From contig JAYNQW010000004.1 of NCBI GenBank assembly GCA_038114465.1, positions 1-64,000 of the forward strand: DNA of 64,000 bases, written 5' to 3'. The stretch is from CALINB01 sp938045325 (GTDB lineage: Bacteria; Pseudomonadota; Alphaproteobacteria; Rhodospirillales; CALINB01). Within the stretch, counting starts at the first letter, position 1. Every line of letters begins with the position of its first letter. Below are positions 27,139 to 36,414 of the stretch, piece by piece. The notes beneath the pieces were generated by a model. The model saw only the letters and a program-made list of their open reading frames with translations, was not told where the DNA came from and made no database searches. Made by a program: the position numbers and the translations under genes.

Positions 27139-28275
27139 ATGATGATGGACCCGCAAACCACTCAGAATCTGTTCTTTAGTGAAAAACGCGACTGGCTGCG
27201 CCTGATTCGCTCCGAAAACGTTGGCCCGATCACATTTTTCCGGTTGTTGGCACATTTCGGCACGGCGACCGACGCGCTGTTGGCGTTGCCCGATATGGCA
27301 CGGCGCGGCGGGCGCAGGAAACCAATCAAAATTTGTCCGCCGGAAGCAGCGGAAGCCGAGATGGAAATACTCGATACCCTGGGCGTGCAGTTGATTGCCG
27401 CGTGCGAACCGGCGTATCCACGCTTGCTGGCCGAAATAGACGACCCGCCACCATTGATTGCCGTACGCGGCCATGCCGATCTTTTAAACCAGCCGTCCGT
27501 CGCGATTGTCGGCGCACGCAACGCATCTCTCAACGGCCGGCGGTTTGCGCGCGATATCGCCCAGGAACTTGGCGGCCAAGGCCTCGTGATCGTATCAGGC
27601 ATGGCCCGTGGCATTGATGCCTATGCCCATGACGGCGCGCTCGATACCGGCACCATTGGTGTCATCGCCGGCGGAATTGATCATATTTATCCGAAAGAAA
27701 ACACGTCTCTCTATGCCGATATGTATGAACGCGGTGCCTTGGTCTCGGAAATGCCCCCCGGCACAGTACCCCAAGCGCAGCATTTTCCCCGCCGCAACCG
27801 CATGATTTCCGGCATCAGCCAGGGCGTCGTGGTGATTGAAGCCGGACGCCGGTCGGGCTCCCTGATCACCGCACGCATGGCGCTCGAACAAGGCCGCGAC
27901 GTATTCGCCGTGCCCGGCTCACCCCAGGACCCGCGAAACCGGGGCAGCAACGATTTATTGCGCCAAGGTGCAATTTTAACAGAAAAAGCCGAAGATGTGA
28001 TCACCGAGCTGGCGCCGCGCGATTACCCGCCGTTAAGAGAAACTCAACCTATTGAAACTAATGATATTTTTGATGAACCCGTCACACCGGAATCGAGCGA
28101 AACCATCCGCGATCGCATCCTCGAATGCCTCGGCCCCTCACCCGTGAAGGTTGACGAAATCATCCGTAGCTGCCATTTGTCCGCTCCCGTCGTTTCTGCG
28201 GCGCTCCTGGAACTGGAACTCGCAGGTCGATTGGAACGGCACCCTGGACAACAAGTATCACTGATACGCGCATAA
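27139..28275 (+). CDS. dprA: DNA-processing protein DprA
   Basis: DprA loads RecA on incoming single-stranded DNA in natural transformation. The 378-residue protein (start at the ATG at 27139, after AGGCGGCGGA) has the N-terminal SAM-like region, a Rossmann-like core with VAIVGARNAS, SGMARGIDAYAHDGAL, GGIDHIYP, PRRNRMISGIS and EAGRRSGSLITA, and a C-terminal winged-helix domain (residues ~310-378). Its place ahead of topA matches the usual alphaproteobacterial order, but plsY is separated from it by the efflux cassette. An in-frame TTG at 27112 is less likely. Confidence 0.95.
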   Translation: MMMDPQTTQNLFFSEKRDWLRLIRSENVGPITFFRLLAHFGTATDALLALPDMARRGGRRKPIKICPPEAAEAEMEILDTLGVQLIAACEPAYPRLLAEIDDPPPLIAVRGHADLLNQPSVAIVGARNASLNGRRFARDIAQELGGQGLVIVSGMARGIDAYAHDGALDTGTIGVIAGGIDHIYPKENTSLYADMYERGALVSEMPPGTVPQAQHFPRRNRMISGISQGVVVIEAGRRSGSLITARMALEQGRDVFAVPGSPQDPRNRGSNDLLRQGAILTEKAEDVITELAPRDYPPLRETQPIETNDIFDEPVTPESSETIRDRILECLGPSPVKVDEIIRSCHLSAPVVSAALLELELAGRLERHPGQQVSLIRA

Positions 28276-28279
28276 AAAT

Positions 28280-30970
28280 ATGAGCAACGTCGTCATCGTC
28301 GAATCGCCCGCCAAGGCCAAAACCATCAATAAGTACCTTGGCAGCGACTATAAGGTTCTCGCCAGTTACGGTCATATCCGTGACCTGCCGTCAAAAGATG
28401 GCTCGGTCCGGCCCGATGACGATTTTGATATGGATTGGGAAATCGACCCCAAAGCCAATAAGCGCATTAAAGACATCACCAATGCCCTCAAAGGCGCGGA
28501 TCATCTATATCTCGCGACTGACCCGGACCGTGAAGGCGAGGCCATCGCTTGGCATGTGCAGGAAGTTCTCAAGGAAAAGAAGCTTCTCGATAACATCGAC
28601 GTGAAACGCGTCGTCTTTAACGAAATTACCGCCAAGGCCGTTCGCGAAGCTTTTACTCATCCGCGTGAACTTGATCATGAACTGATCGATGCTTATCTGG
28701 CCCGGCGTGCGCTGGATTATCTTGTCGGTTTTAATCTTTCGCCCGTGCTGTGGCGCAAATTACCAGGCAGTCGCTCGGCGGGCCGCGTGCAATCGGTCGC
28801 CCTGCGATTGATTTGCGAACGCGAAACCGAAATCGAAGCCTTTAAGCCGGACGAATATTGGTCCATCGAAGTCACCCTGGAAACGCCGAAAGGTGAACCC
28901 TTCACGGCGCAACTGACCCAACTCGAAGGCGAGAAGCTCAAAAAGCTCAGCATCGCCAACCAAGAACAAGCCGATAACGCCGTCGCGCTGATCCGCGCCG
29001 CCAACTACAAAGCTGCCGAGGTCGAGCGTAAACAAGTACGCCGGAATCCGCCGCCGCCGTTTATTACCTCGACCTTGCAGCAGGAAGCCGCTCGCAAGCT
29101 GTATTTCAATGCGCGGCGCACGATGCAGGTCGCACAAAAACTTTATGAAGGTGTCGACATCGGCGGTGAAACGGTCGGCCTGATTACCTATATGCGGACC
29201 GACGGTGTCACATTGGCGCAGGAAGCCATTACCGGCGCGCGTGAAGTTATCAGCAAGGAATTCGGTGCCGAGTATGTGCCGCCTGAGCCCCGGGTGTTTA
29301 AAAGCAAAGCGAAAAACGCTCAGGAAGCGCACGAAGCCGTCCGCCCGACAGACCTCGCCCGGCGCCCTGATGACGTCGCTAAATATCTAGATCAGGAACA
29401 ATACAAGCTTTACGAACTCATTTGGAAACGTACCGTTGCCTGCCAAATGGCCTCGGCGGTTTTGGATCAAGTCGGCATCAACATTCCGGCCGATGACGGA
29501 AAAACCGTGCTGCGTGCCACCGGTTCTGTCGTCACGTTCGACGGCTTCTTTAAAGTGTATCAAGAGGGCCAAGACGACACCGATCAAAACGACGATAAGG
29601 ATAAAGGCGATTCCAAGGATCGCATTCTGCCGGCCATCAACGAAAACGATCCGCTCAGTCAGAAAGACATCAAACCAGAACAGCACTTCACACAACCGCC
29701 ACCGCGTTATTCTGAAGCAAGCTTGGTTAAAAAACTCGAAGAGCTGGGCATTGGCCGGCCCTCGACCTACGCATCGATCATCTCCGTTCTGCAGGACCGT
29801 AATTATGTCCGCATCGAAAAACGCCGGTTCATTCCCGGCGACCGGGGCCGGTTAGTCACGGCGTTTCTATCCAGCTTCTTTACGCGGTACGTCGAATACA
29901 ATTTTACCGCCGAGCTTGAAAACGAACTCGACGAAATTACCGAAGGCAAAGTGAACTGGAAAAAAGTTCTCAAGGATTTCTGGTCGGCCTTCAGCAGTGC
30001 AGTCGGTGAAACCAAGGACCTTCGCATCCGCGAGGTGCTCGACACGCTTGATGAATTACTCGGTCCGCACTTTTTCCCCGAGTCGTCGAACGGCAAAGAC
30101 CCGCGCGCATGCGGTGCCTGTGACGACGGCCGGCTGAATTTAAAACTCGGCAAATTCGGCGCCTTTATCGGCTGCTCGAATTACCCCGACTGCCGTTTCA
30201 CCCGGCCGTTGGAAGTCGTCGACGGCGAAGGCGACGGTGTCGGCAGCCTGCCCAAAAATTTAGGCAAAGATCCGGAAACTGAACTAGACATCACCTTACG
30301 CAAAGGCCCCTATGGGTTTTATTTGCAACGGGGCGAGCCCATCGGCGAAGGCGACGATCAAGTTAAGCCGAAACGCACGGCCCTGCCGAAAACGTATGCA
30401 CCGTCCGATGTCGATCTTGAGCTCGCCTTGGCTTTATTGTCCCTACCGCGACGGCTCGGGCATCACCCGGAAACCAACAAAGTCATCGCCGCCGGCATCG
30501 GTCGTTTCGGTCCGTATATTCGGCATGATCAAAACTACGTTTCGCTTAAGGGTGATGATGACGTCTTAACGATTGGATTGAATCGGGCCGTCACGTTAAT
30601 CGCCGATGCGCCGAAAAAAGAGCCGCCGAAAGAAGTCGCAAAACACCCCGATGACGGCAAGCCGATCACCATTCGCACCGGGCGTTACGGACCTTACCTG
30701 CAACACGGCACGCTACGTGCGGCATTGCCCAAAGATAAAAGCGAAGACGACATCACGCTTGAAATAGCCCTGGAGCTTTTGGCGGCAAAAGCGAAAAAAA
30801 GTCCGCAAAAGAAAACCAAGAAAAAGGCGGCAAAGAAAAAAGCGACAAAAAAGAAGGCCACGAAAAAGAAAACCGCTAAGAAAAAAACAGCGAAGAAAAA
30901 AGCGAAAAGCGATACGAAAACCGAAGATTCCGAAGACACAGCCTCTCCTGAAACTGTTGTCAGCGATTAA
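28280..30970 (+). CDS. topA: DNA topoisomerase I
   Basis: The 896-residue type IA topoisomerase relaxes negative supercoils. The Toprim domain begins at VVIVESPAKAKTI and contains the DPDREGEAIAW acidic motif; the active-site tyrosine is in GLITYMRTDG. One zinc-finger-like CxxC...C...C module is seen near CGACDDGRL and GCSNYPDCRF, followed by topoisomerase C-terminal repeats without zinc ligands. The protein ends in about 50 residues made mostly of lysine, alanine and threonine, a DNA-binding tail that many alphaproteobacterial homologs also carry. It follows dprA by four bases. Confidence 0.97.
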   Translation: MSNVVIVESPAKAKTINKYLGSDYKVLASYGHIRDLPSKDGSVRPDDDFDMDWEIDPKANKRIKDITNALKGADHLYLATDPDREGEAIAWHVQEVLKEKKLLDNIDVKRVVFNEITAKAVREAFTHPRELDHELIDAYLARRALDYLVGFNLSPVLWRKLPGSRSAGRVQSVALRLICERETEIEAFKPDEYWSIEVTLETPKGEPFTAQLTQLEGEKLKKLSIANQEQADNAVALIRAANYKAAEVERKQVRRNPPPPFITSTLQQEAARKLYFNARRTMQVAQKLYEGVDIGGETVGLITYMRTDGVTLAQEAITGAREVISKEFGAEYVPPEPRVFKSKAKNAQEAHEAVRPTDLARRPDDVAKYLDQEQYKLYELIWKRTVACQMASAVLDQVGINIPADDGKTVLRATGSVVTFDGFFKVYQEGQDDTDQNDDKDKGDSKDRILPAINENDPLSQKDIKPEQHFTQPPPRYSEASLVKKLEELGIGRPSTYASIISVLQDRNYVRIEKRRFIPGDRGRLVTAFLSSFFTRYVEYNFTAELENELDEITEGKVNWKKVLKDFWSAFSSAVGETKDLRIREVLDTLDELLGPHFFPESSNGKDPRACGACDDGRLNLKLGKFGAFIGCSNYPDCRFTRPLEVVDGEGDGVGSLPKNLGKDPETELDITLRKGPYGFYLQRGEPIGEGDDQVKPKRTALPKTYAPSDVDLELALALLSLPRRLGHHPETNKVIAAGIGRFGPYIRHDQNYVSLKGDDDVLTIGLNRAVTLIADAPKKEPPKEVAKHPDDGKPITIRTGRYGPYLQHGTLRAALPKDKSEDDITLEIALELLAAKAKKSPQKKTKKKAAKKKATKKKATKKKTAKKKTAKKKAKSDTKTEDSEDTASPETVVSD

Positions 30971-30996
30971 CTTCTTTAAGATCGGCCCTGATTGTT

Positions 30997-33252
30997 GTGG
31001 CTAAATCAAAAAAAACGACCAAACAGAAAGCCGCGCCTTTCCCCAGCCGCGATGAAATTCTTCAATACGTTTTAGACAACCCCCAGCACGTCGGCAAAAG
31101 AGATATTGCCCGAGCTTTTCGACTTAATTCCAAACAACGCATCGCCCTAAAACACGTCCTTAAAGAGCTTGAGAACGACGGCTTAATCGGCCGCCAGCGC
31201 GGTCGCCGGTATGCCCCGCCGGAAGCCCTCCCCTCGGTCACCGTGCTCGAAGTAACCGGCATGGATGATGACGGCGAGCTTCTCGCCCGGCCTGTCAACT
31301 GGGATAATGATTCCCCGCCACCCACTATTTATGTATTGCCTGACAAGAAAGAAGGGGCTGCACTCGGCATTGGCGAACACATTCTCGCCCGTCTCAGCCG
31401 CGCCGGATCATCAAGTTATGAAGCGCGGACGATCAAGCGCCTGAAACCCCCGCCGAAACAAGTTCTCGGAATGTACCGCGCCGGCCCGAACGGCCAAGGT
31501 CGGTTAGTCCCGACAAATAAAAGAAATCGCCAGGAACTTATTATCGCTAAAGAAAATACAAACGGTGCCAAGCCAGGAGACCTGGTTATTGCCGAAATTC
31601 TGCCTGGACGGCCGTTCGGGTTACGGCACGGCAAAATCAGCGAGCGGATCGATCAAACGCAAGGCACCCAACTCATCAGCACCATCGCTCTGCACGAATA
31701 CGACATCCCGATTGAATTCACACCCGAAGCCCTCAATGAAGCCAAGGCGGCAAAAGCGGCCCCTTTAGCCGACAGGGATGATCTCCGCGATATCCCACTC
31801 GTTACGATAGACGGTGCCGACGCCCGCGATTTCGATGATGCGGTTTGGGCAGAAGCCGATCCGAATCCGGACAACATCGGCGGCTGGCACGTGATTGTCG
31901 CCATCGCCGATGTCGCTTGGTATGTCCACCCGGGATCGCCCTTAGACACTTGCGCCTACGAACGCGGCAACTCGGTTTATCTGCCCGACAAAGTCGTGCC
32001 GATGTTGCCTGAAGAATTGTCGAACGGCTGGTGCAGTTTAAAGCCGAACGAAGACCGACCTTGCATGTACGTTCATCTGTGGTTTGACAAGCAAGGCCGA
32101 AAAATTCGTCATAAATTCGGCCGCGCCTTGATGCGTTCCACCGCACGATTAACTTACGAGCAGGTTCAAGCCGCTTACGATGGAAACACGGATGAACATA
32201 CCGCATCCTTGCGCGACACCGTAATTGCCCCGCTCTATGGCGCCTATGAAGCACTGGCAAACGCGCGGGAACAACGGGGCGTTCTCAACCTGGATCTGCC
32301 CGAACATCAAATCATGATCGACGATTCGGGCAACGTGACTGGCGTATCTTTGCGCGCCCGATACGACAGCCACCGGTTAATTGAAGAATTCATGATTAGC
32401 GCCAACGTCGCAGCAGCTGAGACTTTAGAAAAACAACACCAGCCCTGCATGTACCGCATTCACGATGAACCGTCGCCGGAAAAACTTGAAGCCTTGCGAA
32501 TTTTATTGGACGGAATCGGTATCCGTTTGGCGAAGGGCCAGGTTTTAAAACCAATTCACTTTAACCGTATTCTGGAAAAGGCCGCCGGCAAGGAATATGC
32601 CGACATGGTCAACCAATCCGTACTCCGCGCACAATCTCAAGCGGAATATAACCCGGACAATATCGGACACTTTGGTCTTTCTCTTCGGCGTTACGCTCAT
32701 TTTACGTCGCCGATCCGTCGGTATGCCGATTTGCTGGTGCATAGAGCGTTGATCAAAGGTCTCGGCCTTGGCGTTGGCGCCCTAGAAAATGATCCGCGTG
32801 ACTTTGCTGAAATGGGTGAACATATTTCTGCAACCGAGCGTCAGGCTGCCGCCGCCGAACGGGATGCCGTCGACCGGTTTACCGCCGCATTTCTCGCCGA
32901 CCGCATCGGCGCACAATTTTTGGCCCGCATCGGCGGCGTGACCCGTTTTGGCTTATTCGTCACCCTTGCCGAGACAAACGCCGACGCTTTGGTGCCCATC
33001 GCCAGTCTGCCCGATGATTATTATGTTCATGATGAAGACCACCATCTTTTACGCGGACGCCACAGCGGTCGAATGTACAAACTTGGCGATTCCATCGACG
33101 TAACGCTGATCGAAGCCGATCCTTTAACCGGAAGTTTACTGTGTCACGTTATGGATAGTGGTAAAGCGCCCAAAGAACGACGCAAATCAAAGAAAAAACG
33201 CGCGGCACACCGAAAGGGGCGGAAAAAAAACAAAACAAAACGGCAACCATGA
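30997..33252 (+). CDS. rnr: Ribonuclease R
   Basis: RNase R is a processive 3'-to-5' exoribonuclease that degrades structured RNA. The 751-residue protein has an N-terminal winged-helix region, cold-shock domains, the RNB catalytic domain with the acidic active site (TIDGADARDFDDAV), and a C-terminal S1 domain (LARIGGVTRFGLFVTLAE). It starts at a GTG and ends in a short basic tail rich in Lys/Arg, as in E. coli RNase R. It follows topA by 26 bases, in the usual alphaproteobacterial order. Confidence 0.96.
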   Translation: MAKSKKTTKQKAAPFPSRDEILQYVLDNPQHVGKRDIARAFRLNSKQRIALKHVLKELENDGLIGRQRGRRYAPPEALPSVTVLEVTGMDDDGELLARPVNWDNDSPPPTIYVLPDKKEGAALGIGEHILARLSRAGSSSYEARTIKRLKPPPKQVLGMYRAGPNGQGRLVPTNKRNRQELIIAKENTNGAKPGDLVIAEILPGRPFGLRHGKISERIDQTQGTQLISTIALHEYDIPIEFTPEALNEAKAAKAAPLADRDDLRDIPLVTIDGADARDFDDAVWAEADPNPDNIGGWHVIVAIADVAWYVHPGSPLDTCAYERGNSVYLPDKVVPMLPEELSNGWCSLKPNEDRPCMYVHLWFDKQGRKIRHKFGRALMRSTARLTYEQVQAAYDGNTDEHTASLRDTVIAPLYGAYEALANAREQRGVLNLDLPEHQIMIDDSGNVTGVSLRARYDSHRLIEEFMISANVAAAETLEKQHQPCMYRIHDEPSPEKLEALRILLDGIGIRLAKGQVLKPIHFNRILEKAAGKEYADMVNQSVLRAQSQAEYNPDNIGHFGLSLRRYAHFTSPIRRYADLLVHRALIKGLGLGVGALENDPRDFAEMGEHISATERQAAAAERDAVDRFTAAFLADRIGAQFLARIGGVTRFGLFVTLAETNADALVPIASLPDDYYVHDEDHHLLRGRHSGRMYKLGDSIDVTLIEADPLTGSLLCHVMDSGKAPKERRKSKKKRAAHRKGRKKNKTKRQP

Positions 33253-33295
33253 TTCCTATGGTGACGCCGATAAGAAAATCGAAGACAATAGCGAA

Positions 33296-34912
33296 ATGAT
33301 CCGATTAAAAAACACAAAAACATCATTCGGGATAAGCCGCACATTCGCTGCGGCAATTTTGCTTGGATTTTTATCGTCTTGCTCGACCCAACCGGATGTT
33401 GCACCAACATCCGAGACTTTGATTCATGAGCCGGCCACTATTAATTTATTTGCCAAGGGCTACCGGCAAATTGCCGATAAATACATTGAGGCCATACCGG
33501 TACGCCAATTGGCCCTGGAGGGCATCAAGGGGCTAAGTTCAATCGATCCCGAAATTGTCATTTCAAAAAACCGCACACAACTCACGCTTTCAGCTAACGA
33601 TCAACCCGTAAAAAATTTTAATACGCCAAATTCTGAAGATGAAATGGCCTGGGCAACACTTACCAATGCCGTTTGGCACGAGGCGAGAAAATATTCTTCT
33701 TCGATTCATGACGCCCCTGCCGAACAAATATATGAGGCTATATTCGATGGTACACTTTCGACCTTGGATGGTTTTTCGCGTTACGCCGGCAAAAAACAAG
33801 CACGGCGAAACCGGAACCGCCGGGATGGCTTTGGCGGCATCGGTATACGCTTCCATTACCGGCGCGGGTTAATTCATGTCGTTCGCGTGCTTAAAAACAC
33901 ACCGGCTGATACCGCCGGATTAAAGAAAGGCGATATCATCACCCATGTCGGCGATGTCCCACTCAAAGGTTTAAAATCCCGTGATATCATCGCGCAGCTT
34001 CACGGCCCGATAAAAAGTCTTGTCAATATTACCGTTCAACGGACAGGGCGGCATAGGCCGCTGCACTTTACCTTGGAGCGTTCACTGATCGTACCGAATA
34101 CGGTAAAATCGCGCATCAAAAATGGCCTGATCATTGTCCGTATTCGCGGTTTTAATCAAAAAACATCCGAACGCACAGCCCAACGAATTCTATCGGCACG
34201 CAAAACGATGGGAAGTCGAATGAAAGGTGTCGTTCTGGACCTTCGTGGTAATCCGGGCGGCCTGCTCAAACAGGCCATCAAGGTCGCGGATTTGTTTCTG
34301 AAAAAATCCAGCATAGTTTCGACACGCGGCCGCCATCCGGACAGTTACCAATATTACGAGGCGAATTTCGAAGACATAATAAATGGGCTTCCGTTAGCGG
34401 TATTGATCGATGGCAAGTCGGCATCAGCTGCCGAAGTTTTAGCTGCAGCGCTGCAGGATTCAGGCCGGGCCGTTATTATTGGCACCACCTCGTATGGCAA
34501 AGGCACCGTGCAATCCGTGATCCGCCTGCCGAATGACGGCGAAATTACGCTGACATGGTCCCGGCTGCATTCACCCGCCGGATACATTTTTCATAATCTC
34601 GGCATTTTTCCATCAATTTGCACCAGCGGCCAAAATAACAAGCCAGCCCAGGTGATACGGACCGCGCTGGATCAACATGCAAAAGTCTTGTCGACCTATC
34701 AGGCGTGGTGGCAAAGCAACAAGATAACAAATGATAAGCGAAACAGCCTCCGGGAAACTTGTCCGCCTGAACGGCGGAAAAGCAATCTTGAGGTCGACAT
34801 CGCGACTGCATTGCTTGCCGACAAGTTGCTTTATGCCAGGGCGATGATGGACGTCCCGGAAATGGCGCACCGGCCATACCGCGAATTATCGTTACAGCCT
34901 TCAACGCCTTGA
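33296..34912 (+). CDS. C-terminal processing peptidase, S41 family, lipoprotein form
   Basis: The 538-residue protein starts with a lipoprotein signal (lipobox around FLSSC), then a long N-terminal domain, a PDZ domain (GGIGIRFHYRRGLIHVVRV and DTAGLKKGDIITHVGDVPLKGL) and an S41 protease core with the catalytic Ser in DGKSASAAEVLAAAL and Lys in TTSYGKGTVQS. Ctp/Prc proteases trim periplasmic proteins from the C-terminus. I use the ATG at 33296, which gives the signal peptide; the reading frame is open back into rnr. It is an outer-membrane or periplasmic lipoprotein by prediction. Confidence 0.88.
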   Translation: MIRLKNTKTSFGISRTFAAAILLGFLSSCSTQPDVAPTSETLIHEPATINLFAKGYRQIADKYIEAIPVRQLALEGIKGLSSIDPEIVISKNRTQLTLSANDQPVKNFNTPNSEDEMAWATLTNAVWHEARKYSSSIHDAPAEQIYEAIFDGTLSTLDGFSRYAGKKQARRNRNRRDGFGGIGIRFHYRRGLIHVVRVLKNTPADTAGLKKGDIITHVGDVPLKGLKSRDIIAQLHGPIKSLVNITVQRTGRHRPLHFTLERSLIVPNTVKSRIKNGLIIVRIRGFNQKTSERTAQRILSARKTMGSRMKGVVLDLRGNPGGLLKQAIKVADLFLKKSSIVSTRGRHPDSYQYYEANFEDIINGLPLAVLIDGKSASAAEVLAAALQDSGRAVIIGTTSYGKGTVQSVIRLPNDGEITLTWSRLHSPAGYIFHNLGIFPSICTSGQNNKPAQVIRTALDQHAKVLSTYQAWWQSNKITNDKRNSLRETCPPERRKSNLEVDIATALLADKLLYARAMMDVPEMAHRPYRELSLQPSTP

Positions 34913-34937
34913 TTTTATCACAGAAATTCGTTCTCTC

Positions 34938-34965
34938 TTGACATCGGCGGGATGGATTGTATGTT
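34938..34965 (+). promoter_or_regulatory. Promoter of rpmG
   Basis: TTGACA at 34938-34943 and TATGTT at 34960-34965 are separated by 16 bases. The predicted start lies about 45-50 bases upstream of the rpmG ATG. A perfect -35 box in the short gap after the protease gene suggests that rpmG is transcribed on its own. Confidence 0.55.
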
Positions 34966-35019
34966 TCGCGCCCGTAGAGACGCCCGCAGTGAATTAACCC
35001 CCCGGGAGCTGAGAAGGCC

Positions 35020-35187
35020 ATGGCCAAGTCGAGCACAGTTTTGATCAAACTCGTCAGCAGCGCTGACACGGGATTTTATTATGTGACGAAGAAAAACCCT
35101 CGCACATCGACAGAGAAACTTGAGCTGAAAAAGTACGATCCCGTCGCGCGCAAACACGTGTTATTCAAAGAAGCCAAAATCAAATAA
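35020..35187 (+). CDS. rpmG: 50S ribosomal protein L33
   Basis: This 55-residue gene encodes L33 of the large ribosomal subunit. The product begins MAKSSTVLIKLVSSADTG, continues with YYVTKKNPRTSTEKLELKKY and ends DPVARKHVLFKEAKIK, as in proteobacterial L33. It has no zinc-binding cysteines, so it is the C- form that needs no zinc. AGAAGG lies five bases before the ATG. The gene often follows rnr in Alphaproteobacteria. Confidence 0.95.
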   Translation: MAKSSTVLIKLVSSADTGFYYVTKKNPRTSTEKLELKKYDPVARKHVLFKEAKIK

Positions 35188-35221
35188 CGGCTGATTTCCG
35201 GCGATTTTCTGAAAAAGAAAA

Positions 35222-35246
35222 AGCCGCCAAACGATTTCTGACGGCT
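35222..35246 (-). terminator. Intrinsic terminator for the Crp/Fnr gene
   Basis: A short stem (AGCCG at 35222-35226 with CGGCT at 35242-35246, one mismatch deeper in) is followed on the minus strand by TTTTTCTTTTT. It lies 140 bases beyond the end of the minus-strand regulator gene. The rpmG gene on the other strand ends 35 bases before it. Confidence 0.6.
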
Positions 35247-35386
35247 CAAAGTCTAGGATCAAAAAGGGACTGTTTCCAGTCACGAGGGACTATGCCTGAA
35301 GCCCCCTGCATCCACAGTGACGGACGTCACTCATCCGGCTTTTCCGCATAAAATATCTCTAATTATTTGAAATTAAACGATTCTTT

Positions 35387-36217
35387 TTAGGAGGTGAATC
35401 GCTGAGATGCGGCCAAGGATATTCGCGCGGCCGGCTTTTCGCCTTGAACCTGATCCACCATATTTTGCAGCCGCTCAACATCATGAATCACTAGGTGGTC
35501 CTTCCGCCGCTCCAAAATACCTTGCCGTACCAAGTCATTGAGAACCCGGGCTACGGTTTCACGGGTCGTACTCACGCGGCTGGCTAAATCGCTGTGAACA
35601 GGGATCGGCTTAATGACGGCCTCATTGTCATCATTCACATTTGCCACAGCTTGACGCAAAAGTTCGGCGTGAACCCGGTTATTCGCACCCAGGGTGCTCA
35701 AATCCATAATCCGGTCCGTTGATCGGCGAATAATTTTTGCCATTTGTCGCATCACTGCCATGGATATCGCGGGATACCGTTCCAGGGCCGCCAGGAATAC
35801 CTTTTGCGGTATAGAAACGATCACACAGTCAGCCAAGGCCATGACACTGGCAGAACGGGGTTCGCCGTCGATCGCGGCAAGCTCGCCGAAGTGACCGCCT
35901 TGAATCACATCATCGAGGGCGATTTCCCGGCCCGACAGGGAATAATTCACAATTCGGACGCTGCCGCGCACGACAAAAAATACATCCGTGGTTTTACTTT
36001 GCCGGTCGAAAATCTGCTCACCGGCTGAAAACTTCTTGTAGCGGCAGTATTCCTCAAGCTTAGCCACGTCTGCGGGTTTAACCCCCTCAAGGAGCCCGAC
36101 GCCTTCTAAAAGTTTTGGGTCCGCTTCCGCCAATGCCTTCTCTCCCCCGAATCCCGGTCGATCCGGGATATTCGTCATGTTACTAGGAAATACCACACAA
36201 GGCGATATTGCCTTCAT
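35387..36217 (-). CDS. Crp/Fnr-family transcription regulator
   Basis: The regulator has an N-terminal cyclic-nucleotide-binding-type domain (RQSKTTDVFFVVRGSVRIV, GGHFGELAAIDGEPRSASVMA) and a C-terminal Crp-type winged helix with the recognition helix in VSTTRETVARVLNDLVRQG. It lacks the cysteine cluster that binds iron-sulfur in Fnr, so it may bind cAMP or another ligand. The GELAAIDGEPRSASV block keeps the cAMP-site arginine and glutamate. I start at the ATG at 36217 (276 residues); the ATG at 36178 is possible, and the TTG at 36259 is unlikely. Targets are unknown. Confidence 0.85.
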   Translation of the reverse strand: MKAISPCVVFPSNMTNIPDRPGFGGEKALAEADPKLLEGVGLLEGVKPADVAKLEEYCRYKKFSAGEQIFDRQSKTTDVFFVVRGSVRIVNYSLSGREIALDDVIQGGHFGELAAIDGEPRSASVMALADCVIVSIPQKVFLAALERYPAISMAVMRQMAKIIRRSTDRIMDLSTLGANNRVHAELLRQAVANVNDDNEAVIKPIPVHSDLASRVSTTRETVARVLNDLVRQGILERRKDHLVIHDVERLQNMVDQVQGEKPAARISLAASQRFTS

Positions 36218-36414
36218 ATCCGTCTTTCTAGCCCCGAACCCTTGCGGTTTCCTGACCAAATCAAGGTCGTAAATTAGGGCAATTCCCGTATTTTCCAGGA
36301 ATCGCCCGGTTATCAGCCTTACATCATCACAAGCTCTATTACATTATAACCTTGATTTCACGGCAATTTTTCACAAGTTTGTCGGTAACAACCGATCTGA
36401 CCAGGACCATTGGC

